From assembly GCA_905233945.1 (NCBI GenBank), contig CAJOFY010000005.1:78698-142697 (forward strand): a stretch of DNA of 64,000 bases, given 5' to 3'. Positions 1-8,614 of this stretch are shown here, piece after piece; positions within the stretch are counted from its first letter, which is position 1, and each line of letters begins with the position of its first letter. Made by a program: the position numbers and the translations under genes. The notes under the pieces were generated by a model. It was not told where the DNA came from and ran no database searches. It worked only from the letters and a program-made list of their open reading frames with translations. Source of the DNA: an uncultured bacterium. Its GTDB lineage: Bacteria > UBP6 > UBA1177.

Positions 1-125
1 CAATATCCGGTTCAATGAAGATAAATGAAAGCTATGACGGATTTACCGGAATTGAGATGAAAATAACGAGCGAAAACAGCGAACTTCAGTCCGTATGGCA
101 CTTTTCCGAAGGAACCAAACTGTAA
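1..125 (+). CDS. C-terminal end of an unrecognised protein (5' partial)
   Basis: An open frame enters from the left edge and ends at TAA 123-125, giving about 40 residues that finish in ...WHFSEGTKL. The stretch is polar with alternating hydrophobic residues, as in a beta-rich domain. I recognise no motif and assign no function. It lies upstream of, and on the same strand as, the efflux operon, but a promoter-like sequence at 175 separates them, so it is probably another transcription unit. Confidence 0.6.
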   Translation, partial: ISGSMKINESYDGFTGIEMKITSENSELQSVWHFSEGTKL

Positions 126-174
126 AAATTCATCAGTGATATAAAATAATTATCGACTTTTCCCTTAAAACCTA

Positions 175-202
175 TTGACACAGCCTTTATTTTGGCTAAA
201 AA
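175..202 (+). promoter_or_regulatory. Candidate sigma-70 promoter of the efflux operon
   Basis: TTGACA at 175-180, 16-bp spacer, TAAAAA at 197-202, about 60 bp before the tolC-like start. The -35 is consensus and the -10 is weak. Confidence 0.45.
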
Positions 203-262
203 ACACCGTTTTTTTTGTTTTTTGTCTTTTTTGCTCGAATGTTCAAAAATTCAGGAGGGAAT

Positions 263-1582
263 ATGAGACTGAAAAATTTTACGGCAGCAGTTCTGATTTT
301 GTTCGCTTGTTTTTATGCGGCTGCTGAAACTATTTCGCTTGAGGAGTGCATCGAGCGCACGCTCAAGGAAAGCGATAAGATAAAGGCTATGCAGGAAAGC
401 GAGGCGGCGGCGAAAAGCGGTAAGGACGGAACGGTTTTCTCGTTTCTGCCGACCGCGACTCTCGATGCCAGCGTCACCTGGATGAAATATAAACCCGAAG
501 AAGGTTCGATGAGTGTCGCCGGAATGAGCGTTCCTGTCTCTTTCCCCGACAAAAGCAGAACTCTCGGAATAACTGTCGTTCAGCCTCTCACTCCGCTCTG
601 GAGCGTTTCCTACGGCTATAAAAGCCTGGAGACTGCGGAAGATATCGCAAAGATCCAGCGCGAACTTTCGTCAGACCAGCTCAAACTTCAGGTTATGAGC
701 CTTTTCTACAACTACCAGCTGCTCAACGAAAGCATGGAAATACTCAACGAAACGAAGGAACAGCTGCAGAAATACTACGAGCAGGCGAAAAACTTCTACG
801 ACGCCGGTGTTGTCGACAAGCGTTCCGTTCTCAAAATTGAAATCGAGATGACAAAACTCGAGCAGCAGATCCAGACTGTTACAGGCAACACGAACCTCAT
901 AAAAAGGAATATCGGAATTCTCATAAACAAGCCGGCAGACTCTTTCGAACTTGAAAAGAAGGAAGTCACCGAAAAAAATCTGTCGGCTGACAACCAGCGG
1001 CTTGAAAAAATAATGATCGACAACAGGCTTGAATACAAACTTCTTGAAAAAAGCGAAAGCATATCAGAGTATTCCGAAATGCTTTCGGCTCAGCCGCTCA
1101 TTCCGACTTTAGCGCTTGTTGCCGGCTACAAGAAGAACTGGGACGCGGGCGGAAGTTCACCTGAAAACACTCTATACATCGGCGGACAGCTTTCGTGGGC
1201 GATAGGTTTCGACTGGGGAAAAACCGCTTTCGACATCAAGCAGTCAAAGCACAAAAAAGTTCAGACACGCCTTGAAAACGCGGAGACAAAAAAGCAGCTT
1301 TCCTTACAGCTTACCCAGCTTGAAAACGATGTCGAGACAAAGGCTCTGGCCATCGAAATTTCAAAACGCGAAATCGAATCCGCTGAAGAAAACCTCAGAA
1401 TAGAAGAAGACAAATACAAGGCGAAAATGACGACCGAAACCGACCTTCTTGCGGCGTCTGTATCGCTCAGAAGCGCGAAACTCGGCCTTCTCACCGCGAT
1501 GTACGAGCACGAAGTCGCGCTCCACACTCTCGCGATCACGATCGGCGCCGAATACGGCAGCATCACCGACGGAGGCAACTGA
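263..1582 (+). CDS. TolC-family outer membrane efflux protein
   Basis: Outer membrane channel of a tripartite efflux pump. The ATG at 263 is preferred over the upstream in-frame ATG at 215 because it follows AGGAGGG at 254-260 and begins a clean signal peptide (MRLKNFTAAVLILFA... ending near AAA). The mature part opens with ISLEECIERTL, the usual start of the first OEP repeat. It continues with long amphipathic helices and a second repeat (ETKKQLSLQLTQL, ENLRIEEDKYKAK) that would form the periplasmic coiled-coil barrel. At 439 residues it has normal family length. Its stop overlaps the following tetR-like gene by one base, and adaptor and pump genes follow, so this is the channel of that pump. 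Substrate unknown. Confidence 0.9.
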   Translation: MRLKNFTAAVLILFACFYAAAETISLEECIERTLKESDKIKAMQESEAAAKSGKDGTVFSFLPTATLDASVTWMKYKPEEGSMSVAGMSVPVSFPDKSRTLGITVVQPLTPLWSVSYGYKSLETAEDIAKIQRELSSDQLKLQVMSLFYNYQLLNESMEILNETKEQLQKYYEQAKNFYDAGVVDKRSVLKIEIEMTKLEQQIQTVTGNTNLIKRNIGILINKPADSFELEKKEVTEKNLSADNQRLEKIMIDNRLEYKLLEKSESISEYSEMLSAQPLIPTLALVAGYKKNWDAGGSSPENTLYIGGQLSWAIGFDWGKTAFDIKQSKHKKVQTRLENAETKKQLSLQLTQLENDVETKALAIEISKREIESAEENLRIEEDKYKAKMTTETDLLAASVSLRSAKLGLLTAMYEHEVALHTLAITIGAEYGSITDGGN

Positions 1583-2248
1583 TGAAAATCTCCACCGAGC
1601 AGAAAAAGGAGATCATTCTTCGGAATTTTGTCTCGCTCATGCAGCAGTACGGCATAGAAAAGGTCACCTTGAACGGGACTTACGAAATCGGCGCTTTACT
1701 ATTACTTTAATTCGAAAGAAGCCCTCATCATTGCGACTTACAGGTATTTCCGCGACAAAATGAACGGAAAATGCGAGGCAATGATGAAAAAGGCTGTAAA
1801 TCCTGCCGAAAAAATCAAAGCTTACTGCGATTTTTCGTTCTCAGTCGTGGCAAAAGACGATGAAATGCGCGCTCTTTTCGAATTTTCGGAAGATACAGCA
1901 CGCGAAGTACAGAAATATGTCACGACGATCCCCGATCTTATCCGTGAAATCAAAATCGACCGCGACAGGGAGCTTGAGATACTTTGCGGGATGATCTCAG
2001 CATACTCCGGCAGAGAAAAGGACGACCCGCGTATCGTCAAAGTTGCCATAACGGTTTCCACTATGATTTCAGGATTTCTGATCATGCTTTTCAAAATAAG
2101 GAAAGAAGAGACTGTTTCGGCAACGGAAGGACCGAAGATGAAATTTTCGGGAGAAATCCTTGAAAAAACAACTAATGAAGAGTTTTCCGCCTTCATAATC
2201 AGTGGACTCGACGCTTTGATAAAAACGACATTTAAAGATAAAAATTAA
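1582..2248 (+). pseudogene. TetR-family regulator, frameshifted inside the DNA-binding helix-turn-helix
   Basis: The start at 1582 encodes MKISTEQKKEIILRNFVSLMQQYGIEKVTLN, a typical TetR N-terminus, but the frame stops at 1717-1719. The +1 frame resumes at 1691 with ALYYYFNSKEALI, the end of the TetR helix-turn-helix, and reads through the ligand domain to TAA 2246-2248. Aligned to the family pattern, about 14 bases are missing between EIG and ALYYYF (a count of 2 mod 3), plus roughly one more codon just before. An ATG at 1760 could start a 162-residue product without DNA-binding domain. The intact gene would be the local repressor of the pump operon; as read it cannot bind DNA. A sequencing or assembly error is possible. 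Confidence 0.8.
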
Positions 2249-2261
2249 TTTGGAGGAAACA

Positions 2262-3404
2262 ATGAAATTCAATTTTAAGTTCTCAATCATTATGTTTCTC
2301 GTCATCACCCTTGCTCTTGTATCCTCGGTTTCATGCAAAAGGAAACCAAAACTGGACAAAGGCGAGGCACTTTCACAGGCGGTAATCATCACGAAGCCGC
2401 AGATCAAAAAATTCGCGGAGACTTTCGACAGTTCTTCAACGACGACCGCTTTCCAGACAGCGACGATAACCCCGAAAGTTTCGGCAAACATCGTTAAATT
2501 CCATGTTCAGGAAGGCGACAAAGTAAAAGCGGGACAGGCTCTGGCACAGCTTGACAAAACCGACTACATGGTAGGCAAAAAGGCGGCGGAAGCGCAGGTC
2601 CAGGCTGCTGAAGCAGGCGTAATGCAGGCAGAAGCTGCTTTTGAAAAAATGAGCAACGACTACGAGCGTTACAAAAAGCTCAAAAAACAGGGTTCGATCT
2701 CCGAAAGCGACTTTGAATCAGTAGAATCAGGCTACAAACAGACCGAAGCAGGCTTGGCTGCGGCAAAAGCGCAGGTGGAAATGGCGAAAAGTTCGCTCAA
2801 CAACTACAACAACCAGCTTGCATACACCACGATAAAAGCTCCTTTTGACGGCTATATTTCGATGAAAAGAGGCGAGATCGGCGAAATGGCGAGCCCTGCC
2901 CTTCCGATGTTCGAAATAGTTCAGACCGACAAACTCAAAGTCGATCTTTACATCAGCGAGCTTGAGATATACGGCATCACGAAAGATTCGAATGCCGAAA
3001 TAACTTTTGACGCATATCCCGACAGGACCGAAACGGCGAAAGTCAACTACATCAACAGCAAGGTCGATTCGGCGACAAGCAGCGTCAAAGTAGAATTCGT
3101 CTTCAACAACAAAGAACATCTCTACAAACCGGGAATGACGGTCCGCGCAAGACTTACTCTTCCGGAAAGGGAACATCTCGTAGTTCCCAGAAACTCGATA
3201 TTCACCCGTGACAACGAAGTCGGAACGGTCTACTACAAAACAGCAGAGAACAAAGTTTATTCAAAAGATGTCACGCTAGGCGGCTCTGTCGAAGGTTATT
3301 CGATAATCAGAAACGGCCTTGACGGAAACGAAGAGATCGTTGTCGGCGGCGGAAGACAACTCGAGGAAGGACAAGCCGTAACCGTCATTGAAACCAGAGA
3401 ATAA
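2262..3404 (+). CDS. RND efflux periplasmic adaptor (HlyD/MexA-like membrane fusion protein), probable lipoprotein
   Basis: Bridges the RND pump and the TolC channel in the periplasm. The ATG at 2262 follows GGAGG by about six bases; a TTG at 2250 lies too close to the ribosome site. An N-terminal hydrophobic segment ends in ALVSSVSCKRK, a relaxed lipobox, so the protein is probably lipid-anchored. The order is barrel-sandwich half (VSANIVKFHVQEGDKVKAGQALAQLD), a coiled-coil hairpin with Ala/Gln/Glu repeats, the second lipoyl half (TTIKAPFDGYISMKRGEIGE), then beta-barrel and membrane-proximal domains. Length of 380 residues fits. It sits 12 bp upstream of the pump gene. Confidence 0.9.
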   Translation: MKFNFKFSIIMFLVITLALVSSVSCKRKPKLDKGEALSQAVIITKPQIKKFAETFDSSSTTTAFQTATITPKVSANIVKFHVQEGDKVKAGQALAQLDKTDYMVGKKAAEAQVQAAEAGVMQAEAAFEKMSNDYERYKKLKKQGSISESDFESVESGYKQTEAGLAAAKAQVEMAKSSLNNYNNQLAYTTIKAPFDGYISMKRGEIGEMASPALPMFEIVQTDKLKVDLYISELEIYGITKDSNAEITFDAYPDRTETAKVNYINSKVDSATSSVKVEFVFNNKEHLYKPGMTVRARLTLPEREHLVVPRNSIFTRDNEVGTVYYKTAENKVYSKDVTLGGSVEGYSIIRNGLDGNEEIVVGGGRQLEEGQAVTVIETRE

Positions 3405-3416
3405 GCGGAGGAAAAG

Positions 3417-6400
3417 ATGAGTATTCCGCAAGTTGCAGTCAAACGGCCGGTTCTGGTCATGGTCATCTTTCTTATGATGACCCTTTTCGGTCTCTATTCG
3501 CTTACCGACCTTCCGATCGACCTCATGCCCGATATCGAGATCCCGTATATCTCGATCATCACGATCTATGAAGGTGCAGGTTCGGAAGAAGTCGAGGAAA
3601 AAATCACAAAAGTCCTTGAATCGGCTCTTTCTTCGGTCGAAAACCTGAAAAACCTCCACAGTAAATCGATGGAAAACCTTTCCACGGTAAGCTGTGAATT
3701 TGAATACGGTGTCGATCTTGCCGATGCAACGAACTCGATCCGTGACAAAATCAACATGGTGCGAAGCTATCTGCCCGACAACGTTGACGATCCGCGTATA
3801 TTCAAAATCGATATGAGCATGATGCCTATTCTTTTCATGGCAATCACTTCTGAGGAAGAGGATATCCGTTTCCAGAAAGAGATCATCGAGGATTTCGTCC
3901 AGAACCCCATCGAGCGAATCCCCGGCGTCGGTTCAGTAGCCCTTTTCAACGCGATGGAAAAACAGATAATCATCGCGGCGGACAAGCAGAAACTCGCATC
4001 CCTCGGTCTTTCGGTCAGCGATATTTCATCGGTCATCGCGGCTGAAAACCTCTCCGTTCCCGGCGGAAACATGCAGATAGGCTCTTTCGACTACACTCTC
4101 CGTGTTCCGGGTGAATACGAGAATATCGAGGAAGTTGCAGAAACCATCATCGCAAACACTCCCATCGGCATCATCAGGATCAAGGATGTCGCAAGAGTCT
4201 TCTGGGGCGCAGACGACACGAGACAGTTCGGTCTCAACAACGGAAAATACATGGTTTTCATGATGGTCCAGAAGCAGTCGGGCGCAAACACTGTCGCCAT
4301 TGCCGATGCTGTCAGGAAAAGAATAGAAGAAATGAACGGAAGACTTCCGAAAGGAATGCATATCGACATCATCCGAGACAACTCCGAATACATCCTGAGC
4401 ATGGTAGGCAACCTCACAGATTCAGTCCTCACCGCTATGATCTGCGTCATGCTCGTCGTCGTTTTCTTCCTGCGGAGGATCCGCTCGAGCCTCATCGTCA
4501 TCCTTTCGATACCGGCTTCGATGATCATCGCGTTCGCGTTCCTCTACGGTTTCGGCTACACACTGAACATGGTCTCGCTCATGTCTCTCTGCCTTGCAGT
4601 CGGTATGGTCGTTGACAACTCGATCGTTGTTCTGGACAACATCACAAGATATCTGGAACAGGGAGAAACCAAAAAAGAGGCGGCAGTCAAGGGAGCCTCC
4701 GAAGTAGGAAGCGCGATCATCGCTTCGACTCTTACCACGATCGTTATTTTCGCTCCTCTTTTCTTTGTCAGCGGACTTATCAGCATATTCTTCAGCCAGC
4801 TCGCCGGCGTTATCATCCTGACCCTTGCGGCTTCCCTTCTTTCTGCAATGCTCCTTACACCGATGATCTGCTCGAAGATATTAAGAGAAGCCAAACGCGA
4901 CGAGAACGGCAACATAATCGTTGAAGAAAAACCGAAAAAGCAGAACATAATCTATCGCGCCGGCGAAAAATTCCTGACGACGGCAGAAAATCTATATTCG
5001 AAAGTTATCGCAGGAACTCTGCGCTTCAAAAAAACCACGATTGTTGTGGCCATACTGCTTTTCTTCGCCTCTTTGATGCTTGTCCCTGTAATCGGTATCG
5101 ACTTCATGCCTGAAGATGATCAGGGTTCGCTCCAGATCGATATCGAGCTTCCTCAGGGAACAAGAATAGAAGAAACTTTGAAAGCGGCGCAGCATATCGA
5201 GCGTATCATCCGAGAGGAGATCCCGCTTGAGCACCTTACGAGAACTTATGTCCGCGGCGGTTCCAACAACAGCGGTATGTCGCAGAAGATCGAAGGTACC
5301 AACACCGCAACGATCGGTGCCAAACTCATTTCGACGAACTACAGAACGACAACTGTCAGACAGTATGCAAAAAAGATCCGTGCCCGCATCACGACTGAGG
5401 TCGCCGGCATTGAAAAAGCCGATTTCCAGACAGGCGGCAACGGTATGGGCATGTCGGAAAAACCGGTCACGATCAAACTTCTCAACAAAAGTTTCGAGAA
5501 AAACTCGCTCTATGCGGCAAAACTCCAGAGCGAACTTCTCAAAATCCCCGGCCTCACCGACGTAACGAACGATGCCGACGTTCTGAAACCTGAAATCTCG
5601 ATCAAAGTCGACCGTATCCGTGCAAGCAAGGTCGGACTTAAAATGGCGCAGATAGCAATGGCTGTCAGATACTCGTTCTACGGTCAGACTGCTTCGGTCT
5701 ACAGAGACAACGGACAGGAATACGACATTGTCGTAAAATATCAGAAAGGCGACCGCTCGAACATTGAGCAGCTCAAGGAAATGGAGCTCAAAACCCTGAA
5801 CGGAACTGTCGTAAAGCTCAAAGATGTCGCTGAAATCACCGACGGTCTTACTTCGCTCGTCGTAAACAGACTCAACCGTGAAAGAATGGTCACCGTTTCG
5901 GCCAACCTCGAGGACGATATCGCAGTCGGAAAAATTTACGACCAGGTCCAGCAGGCTTTCAAAAACATCGGCCTTCCGGCCGACATCGGCGTTGAATACG
6001 GCGGCAACATGAAGCAGCAGCAGGATACGACAGGCGATCTGGTCGCGCTCCTTTTCCTCGGAGTCATCCTCGTCTTCCTCGTAATGGCGGCACAGTTCGA
6101 GTCGTTTGTTGACCCGTTTGTCATCCTCTTCTCGATCCCGTTCGGAATTTCAGGCGTTCTTCTCGGACTTTTTATAATGGGAAAAACGCTTTCGATGCCT
6201 GCATTCCTCGGAATGATCATCCTTGTCGGTATCGTCGTCAACAACGCGATCGTTCTTATCGACTACATGAAGCAGGTAAAGGAGCGTGACTCACTCACGA
6301 CCAACGAAGCTCTGATATACGCAGGCGGAAAGCGTCTGAGACCTATTCTCATGACCGCGATGACCACCATTTTCGGCATGGTCCCGATGATGCTCATGGG

Positions 6401-6542
6401 CGGTGAAGGTTCGGCTATGTTCAGTCCGCTCGGAACTGCCGTCGTTTTCGGTCTCACCGTTTCGACATTCATCACCCTTATCCTTGTTCCCAGCGTTTAT
6501 GCGGTCGTTGACAGCATCCTTGTAAAACTTCACCTGAGATAA
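3417..6542 (+). CDS. RND-family multidrug efflux inner-membrane pump (AcrB/MexB superfamily, HAE1-type)
   Basis: Proton-driven inner-membrane exporter. The 1041 residues have the classical layout: TM1, a large periplasmic loop, TM2-6, a linker, TM7, a second periplasmic loop and TM8-12. The N-terminus (PQVAVKRPVLVMVIFLMM) and the repeat halves (GSAIIASTLTTIVIFAPLFF; PILMTAMTTIFGMVPMMLMG) are diagnostic. TM4 reads MVVDNSIVVLDNI: only one of the two aspartates that AcrB uses for the proton relay is there, the second being Asn, which many distant relatives also show. The ribosome site GGAGG precedes ATG 3417. It is the last gene of the channel-regulator-adaptor-pump operon. Confidence 0.95.
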   Translation: MSIPQVAVKRPVLVMVIFLMMTLFGLYSLTDLPIDLMPDIEIPYISIITIYEGAGSEEVEEKITKVLESALSSVENLKNLHSKSMENLSTVSCEFEYGVDLADATNSIRDKINMVRSYLPDNVDDPRIFKIDMSMMPILFMAITSEEEDIRFQKEIIEDFVQNPIERIPGVGSVALFNAMEKQIIIAADKQKLASLGLSVSDISSVIAAENLSVPGGNMQIGSFDYTLRVPGEYENIEEVAETIIANTPIGIIRIKDVARVFWGADDTRQFGLNNGKYMVFMMVQKQSGANTVAIADAVRKRIEEMNGRLPKGMHIDIIRDNSEYILSMVGNLTDSVLTAMICVMLVVVFFLRRIRSSLIVILSIPASMIIAFAFLYGFGYTLNMVSLMSLCLAVGMVVDNSIVVLDNITRYLEQGETKKEAAVKGASEVGSAIIASTLTTIVIFAPLFFVSGLISIFFSQLAGVIILTLAASLLSAMLLTPMICSKILREAKRDENGNIIVEEKPKKQNIIYRAGEKFLTTAENLYSKVIAGTLRFKKTTIVVAILLFFASLMLVPVIGIDFMPEDDQGSLQIDIELPQGTRIEETLKAAQHIERIIREEIPLEHLTRTYVRGGSNNSGMSQKIEGTNTATIGAKLISTNYRTTTVRQYAKKIRARITTEVAGIEKADFQTGGNGMGMSEKPVTIKLLNKSFEKNSLYAAKLQSELLKIPGLTDVTNDADVLKPEISIKVDRIRASKVGLKMAQIAMAVRYSFYGQTASVYRDNGQEYDIVVKYQKGDRSNIEQLKEMELKTLNGTVVKLKDVAEITDGLTSLVVNRLNRERMVTVSANLEDDIAVGKIYDQVQQAFKNIGLPADIGVEYGGNMKQQQDTTGDLVALLFLGVILVFLVMAAQFESFVDPFVILFSIPFGISGVLLGLFIMGKTLSMPAFLGMIILVGIVVNNAIVLIDYMKQVKERDSLTTNEALIYAGGKRLRPILMTAMTTIFGMVPMMLMGGEGSAMFSPLGTAVVFGLTVSTFITLILVPSVYAVVDSILVKLHLR

Positions 6543-6602
6543 ATTTATTTCCCGAAAATTTCTGCTAATATCCCGCCGTTTAAATTTCTTTGAGGTAAAA
6601 AA

Positions 6603-6944
6603 ATGGAAAGAATTTATCCTATCCTCCTTCTTGCAGCGGCGAACATTTTCATGTGCTTTGCATGGTATTGGCATCTGAAGATTGAAGACAAACCGATTTT
6701 CTTAATAATTCTGTTAAGTTGGGGAATAGCGTTCTTCGAATACAGCATTCAGGTCCCGGCAAACCGCCTGGGTTACAAATTTTACACAGTCGGCCAGCTC
6801 AAAGTCATGCAGGAAGTCATAACGATGATAGTTTTCGCCTTTTTCTCGGTTTTCTACATGAAGGAAAAGCTCACTCTGGACTTTCTTTTCGCCGGTTTAT
6901 GCCTGGTAGGCGCCGTATTTTTCATGTTCAGGCACGCCTTTTGA
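6603..6944 (+). CDS. Small four-helix membrane protein, DUF486/DMT family
   Basis: The 113-residue protein has four hydrophobic segments and conserved DUF486 features: a Trp/Tyr-containing first helix (FMCFAWYWHLK), a central FFEYSIQVPANRLGY signature and a last helix GLCLVGAVFFMF. The family belongs to the drug/metabolite transporter superfamily and has no settled function. The start follows TGAGGT. It is separated from the RND gene by 60 bp that include a possible TAATAT -10 element, so it may be transcribed separately. Confidence 0.8.
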   Translation: MERIYPILLLAAANIFMCFAWYWHLKIEDKPIFLIILLSWGIAFFEYSIQVPANRLGYKFYTVGQLKVMQEVITMIVFAFFSVFYMKEKLTLDFLFAGLCLVGAVFFMFRHAF

Positions 6945-6974
6945 AGAGATTTTTACAACGAAGTACAGTTTTTA

Positions 6975-7002
6975 TGGACAAAAAATTTATTTGTATTATA
7001 AT
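6975..7002 (+). promoter_or_regulatory. Candidate sigma-70 promoter of the 7050 gene and purN cluster
   Basis: TGGACA at 6975-6980, 16-bp spacer, consensus TATAAT at 6997-7002. The next start is 47 bp downstream. Confidence 0.55.
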
Positions 7003-7049
7003 AACGCGCGATTTTTTTGATGATTTTCACAATTTTGTAGGAGTTTGAT

Positions 7050-7994
7050 ATGAGATTTGCTAAATATTTGATTTTGTTAGCGTTTTTGGTGCTGCCGATT
7101 TGCTCGGTATTTGCCGCACCAGTATCAGCGCTTGAACTTTGTGCTTTCAGCGACGGACAGGAGTTCCAACTTTCGACAACAGATTCCGACGAAGCTGAGA
7201 AACTTGGTTTCCAGCAGTTCAACGACAGTGACATTTTTCTTAGAAATTTCAGGGTTTTGGTCGATGGTACGGAAAACAGTGCTGTTAAGCCTGTTGAAAA
7301 AAAGAATAACTGCATCCGCATAAACAAAATTCCTGCGGGAAAACACACCGTTTCTCTTGATCTCAAGCATGGATCATACACTCTGCTTGAGGCTGCTGCA
7401 CCCTATGTCACAACTTTTAAGGCTAATTTCCTTCACAACGGCAAAATCAATCTTGCAAAAGGTGCTGTTGCGACGGTCGAAATCCATCAGCTCGGCAGAA
7501 AGATAGAACTTTATCAGGCTGTTACCGATCAGGCTGTTCCAAATTGCGAATACAGTTGTGAAGTTCCTGTCGGTGTGCCGCTTTACTTTGTTGAGAAAAA
7601 GGACAATGTCGACAAAGCGCTCTGCAAGCCGGAATTCCAGCTTGTACTTGAAAATGAAAGGGACAAAAACCTCGGTTGCTACGACAAGGTTGCGATAGAA
7701 AAAATGCTTGAAAAGCACATCGCCGAAAATAATATTCAATGCAATCCTGAAATCGAGATCGCATTTTTCCGCGTTTTCGGTGAAGGCTGTGTTGTCACCC
7801 CGGCTGCTGATCCTGAAGGCATAGGCGTTCTTCCGCCGCAGATCAGGATGGTTCCTCTCAAAAAGAACAGCGCTAAGTATTTTGTTGCGAGATACCCTAA
7901 GGAAAAGGTTCCATATAATTTCAGCGGCGAAAAAGGCGAGGAGATAGTCCCTGAAAAAGAAGAAATTATAGAATTTTTTGAAGAGAAAGAATAG
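7050..7994 (+). CDS. Exported protein of unknown function
   Basis: This 314-residue protein starts at ATG 7050 after TAGGAG. Its signal peptide (MRFAKYLILLAFLVLPICSVFAAP) has a good AxA-type cleavage site. The mature protein is beta-rich with several Cys (CAFSDG, NNCIRI, NCEYSCEV, DKALCK, NLGCYD, IQCNPE), suggesting periplasmic disulfides. It ends in an acidic tail rich in EKE. I recognise no family. The stop TAG overlaps the GTG of purN by one base, so the two are translationally coupled, though no shared role is apparent. Confidence 0.75.
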   Translation: MRFAKYLILLAFLVLPICSVFAAPVSALELCAFSDGQEFQLSTTDSDEAEKLGFQQFNDSDIFLRNFRVLVDGTENSAVKPVEKKNNCIRINKIPAGKHTVSLDLKHGSYTLLEAAAPYVTTFKANFLHNGKINLAKGAVATVEIHQLGRKIELYQAVTDQAVPNCEYSCEVPVGVPLYFVEKKDNVDKALCKPEFQLVLENERDKNLGCYDKVAIEKMLEKHIAENNIQCNPEIEIAFFRVFGEGCVVTPAADPEGIGVLPPQIRMVPLKKNSAKYFVARYPKEKVPYNFSGEKGEEIVPEKEEIIEFFEEKE

Positions 7995-8614
7995 TGAAAA
8001 TCGGAATTTTTATATCAGGAACCGGCACGAACATGGCTGCAATATGCCGCAATTTCGCCGAAAAGAAACTTGCCGGTGTTGATGAAATAAGTTTTGTCCT
8101 TTCCGACAAAAGAAACGCTCCTGGTATCGAAAAAGCTGAATCTTTCGGCATAAAAACGATTGTTCTGCCGAAAAAGAAAGACGAGCCTAAGGAAGACTAC
8201 GAAACAAGGCTTCTCGAAGCGGTCAAGCCGTTCGGCACAGGTCTCATCGTTCTTGCGGGCTTCATGAAGGTTCTCGGACACACGTTCCTTTCCGGTTACG
8301 AGGGAAAAATCATAAACATCCATCCGTCGCTTCTTCCGTCGTTCAAAGGTGTCGATGCGCAGGGGCAGGCCTTTGACTACGGCGTAAAAGTGTCAGGATG
8401 CACGGTCCATTTTGTCGACGAGACGCTTGACGGCGGCCCGATAATTCTTCAGCAGCCCGTTTTAAGGCATGGAGACGATACTAAAGAAACTTTCAAGGCG
8501 CGCATTCTTGAACAGGAGCACATTCTGCTTTCAAAGGCGATATCGATAGTAACTACTGGAAAATATTCAATATGCGGCAGACAGGTTCTGCTTTCTAACA
8601 AGGAGGAATTATGA
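7994..8614 (+). CDS. purN: Phosphoribosylglycinamide formyltransferase (GART, PurN type)
   Basis: Transfers a formyl group from 10-formyltetrahydrofolate to glycinamide ribonucleotide in de novo purine synthesis. The N-terminus (KIGIFISGTGTNMAAI) is the nucleotide-binding fold start. The folate-site signature IINIHPSLLPSFKG carries the catalytic Asn and His, and the downstream HFVDETLDGGPIILQ carries the catalytic Asp. Length of 206 is normal. The start is GTG at 7994, overlapping the preceding stop. The end overlaps the next start by four bases (ATGA), so the gene is embedded in an operon with membrane and exported proteins. Confidence 0.93.
   Translation: MKIGIFISGTGTNMAAICRNFAEKKLAGVDEISFVLSDKRNAPGIEKAESFGIKTIVLPKKKDEPKEDYETRLLEAVKPFGTGLIVLAGFMKVLGHTFLSGYEGKIINIHPSLLPSFKGVDAQGQAFDYGVKVSGCTVHFVDETLDGGPIILQQPVLRHGDDTKETFKARILEQEHILLSKAISIVTTGKYSICGRQVLLSNKEEL

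Noticed and set aside
1760-2248. Independent 162-residue gene after tolC
   Set aside because: The frame continues upstream into the TetR helix-turn-helix remnant and ATG 1760 has no good ribosome site; it is the 3' part of the broken regulator.
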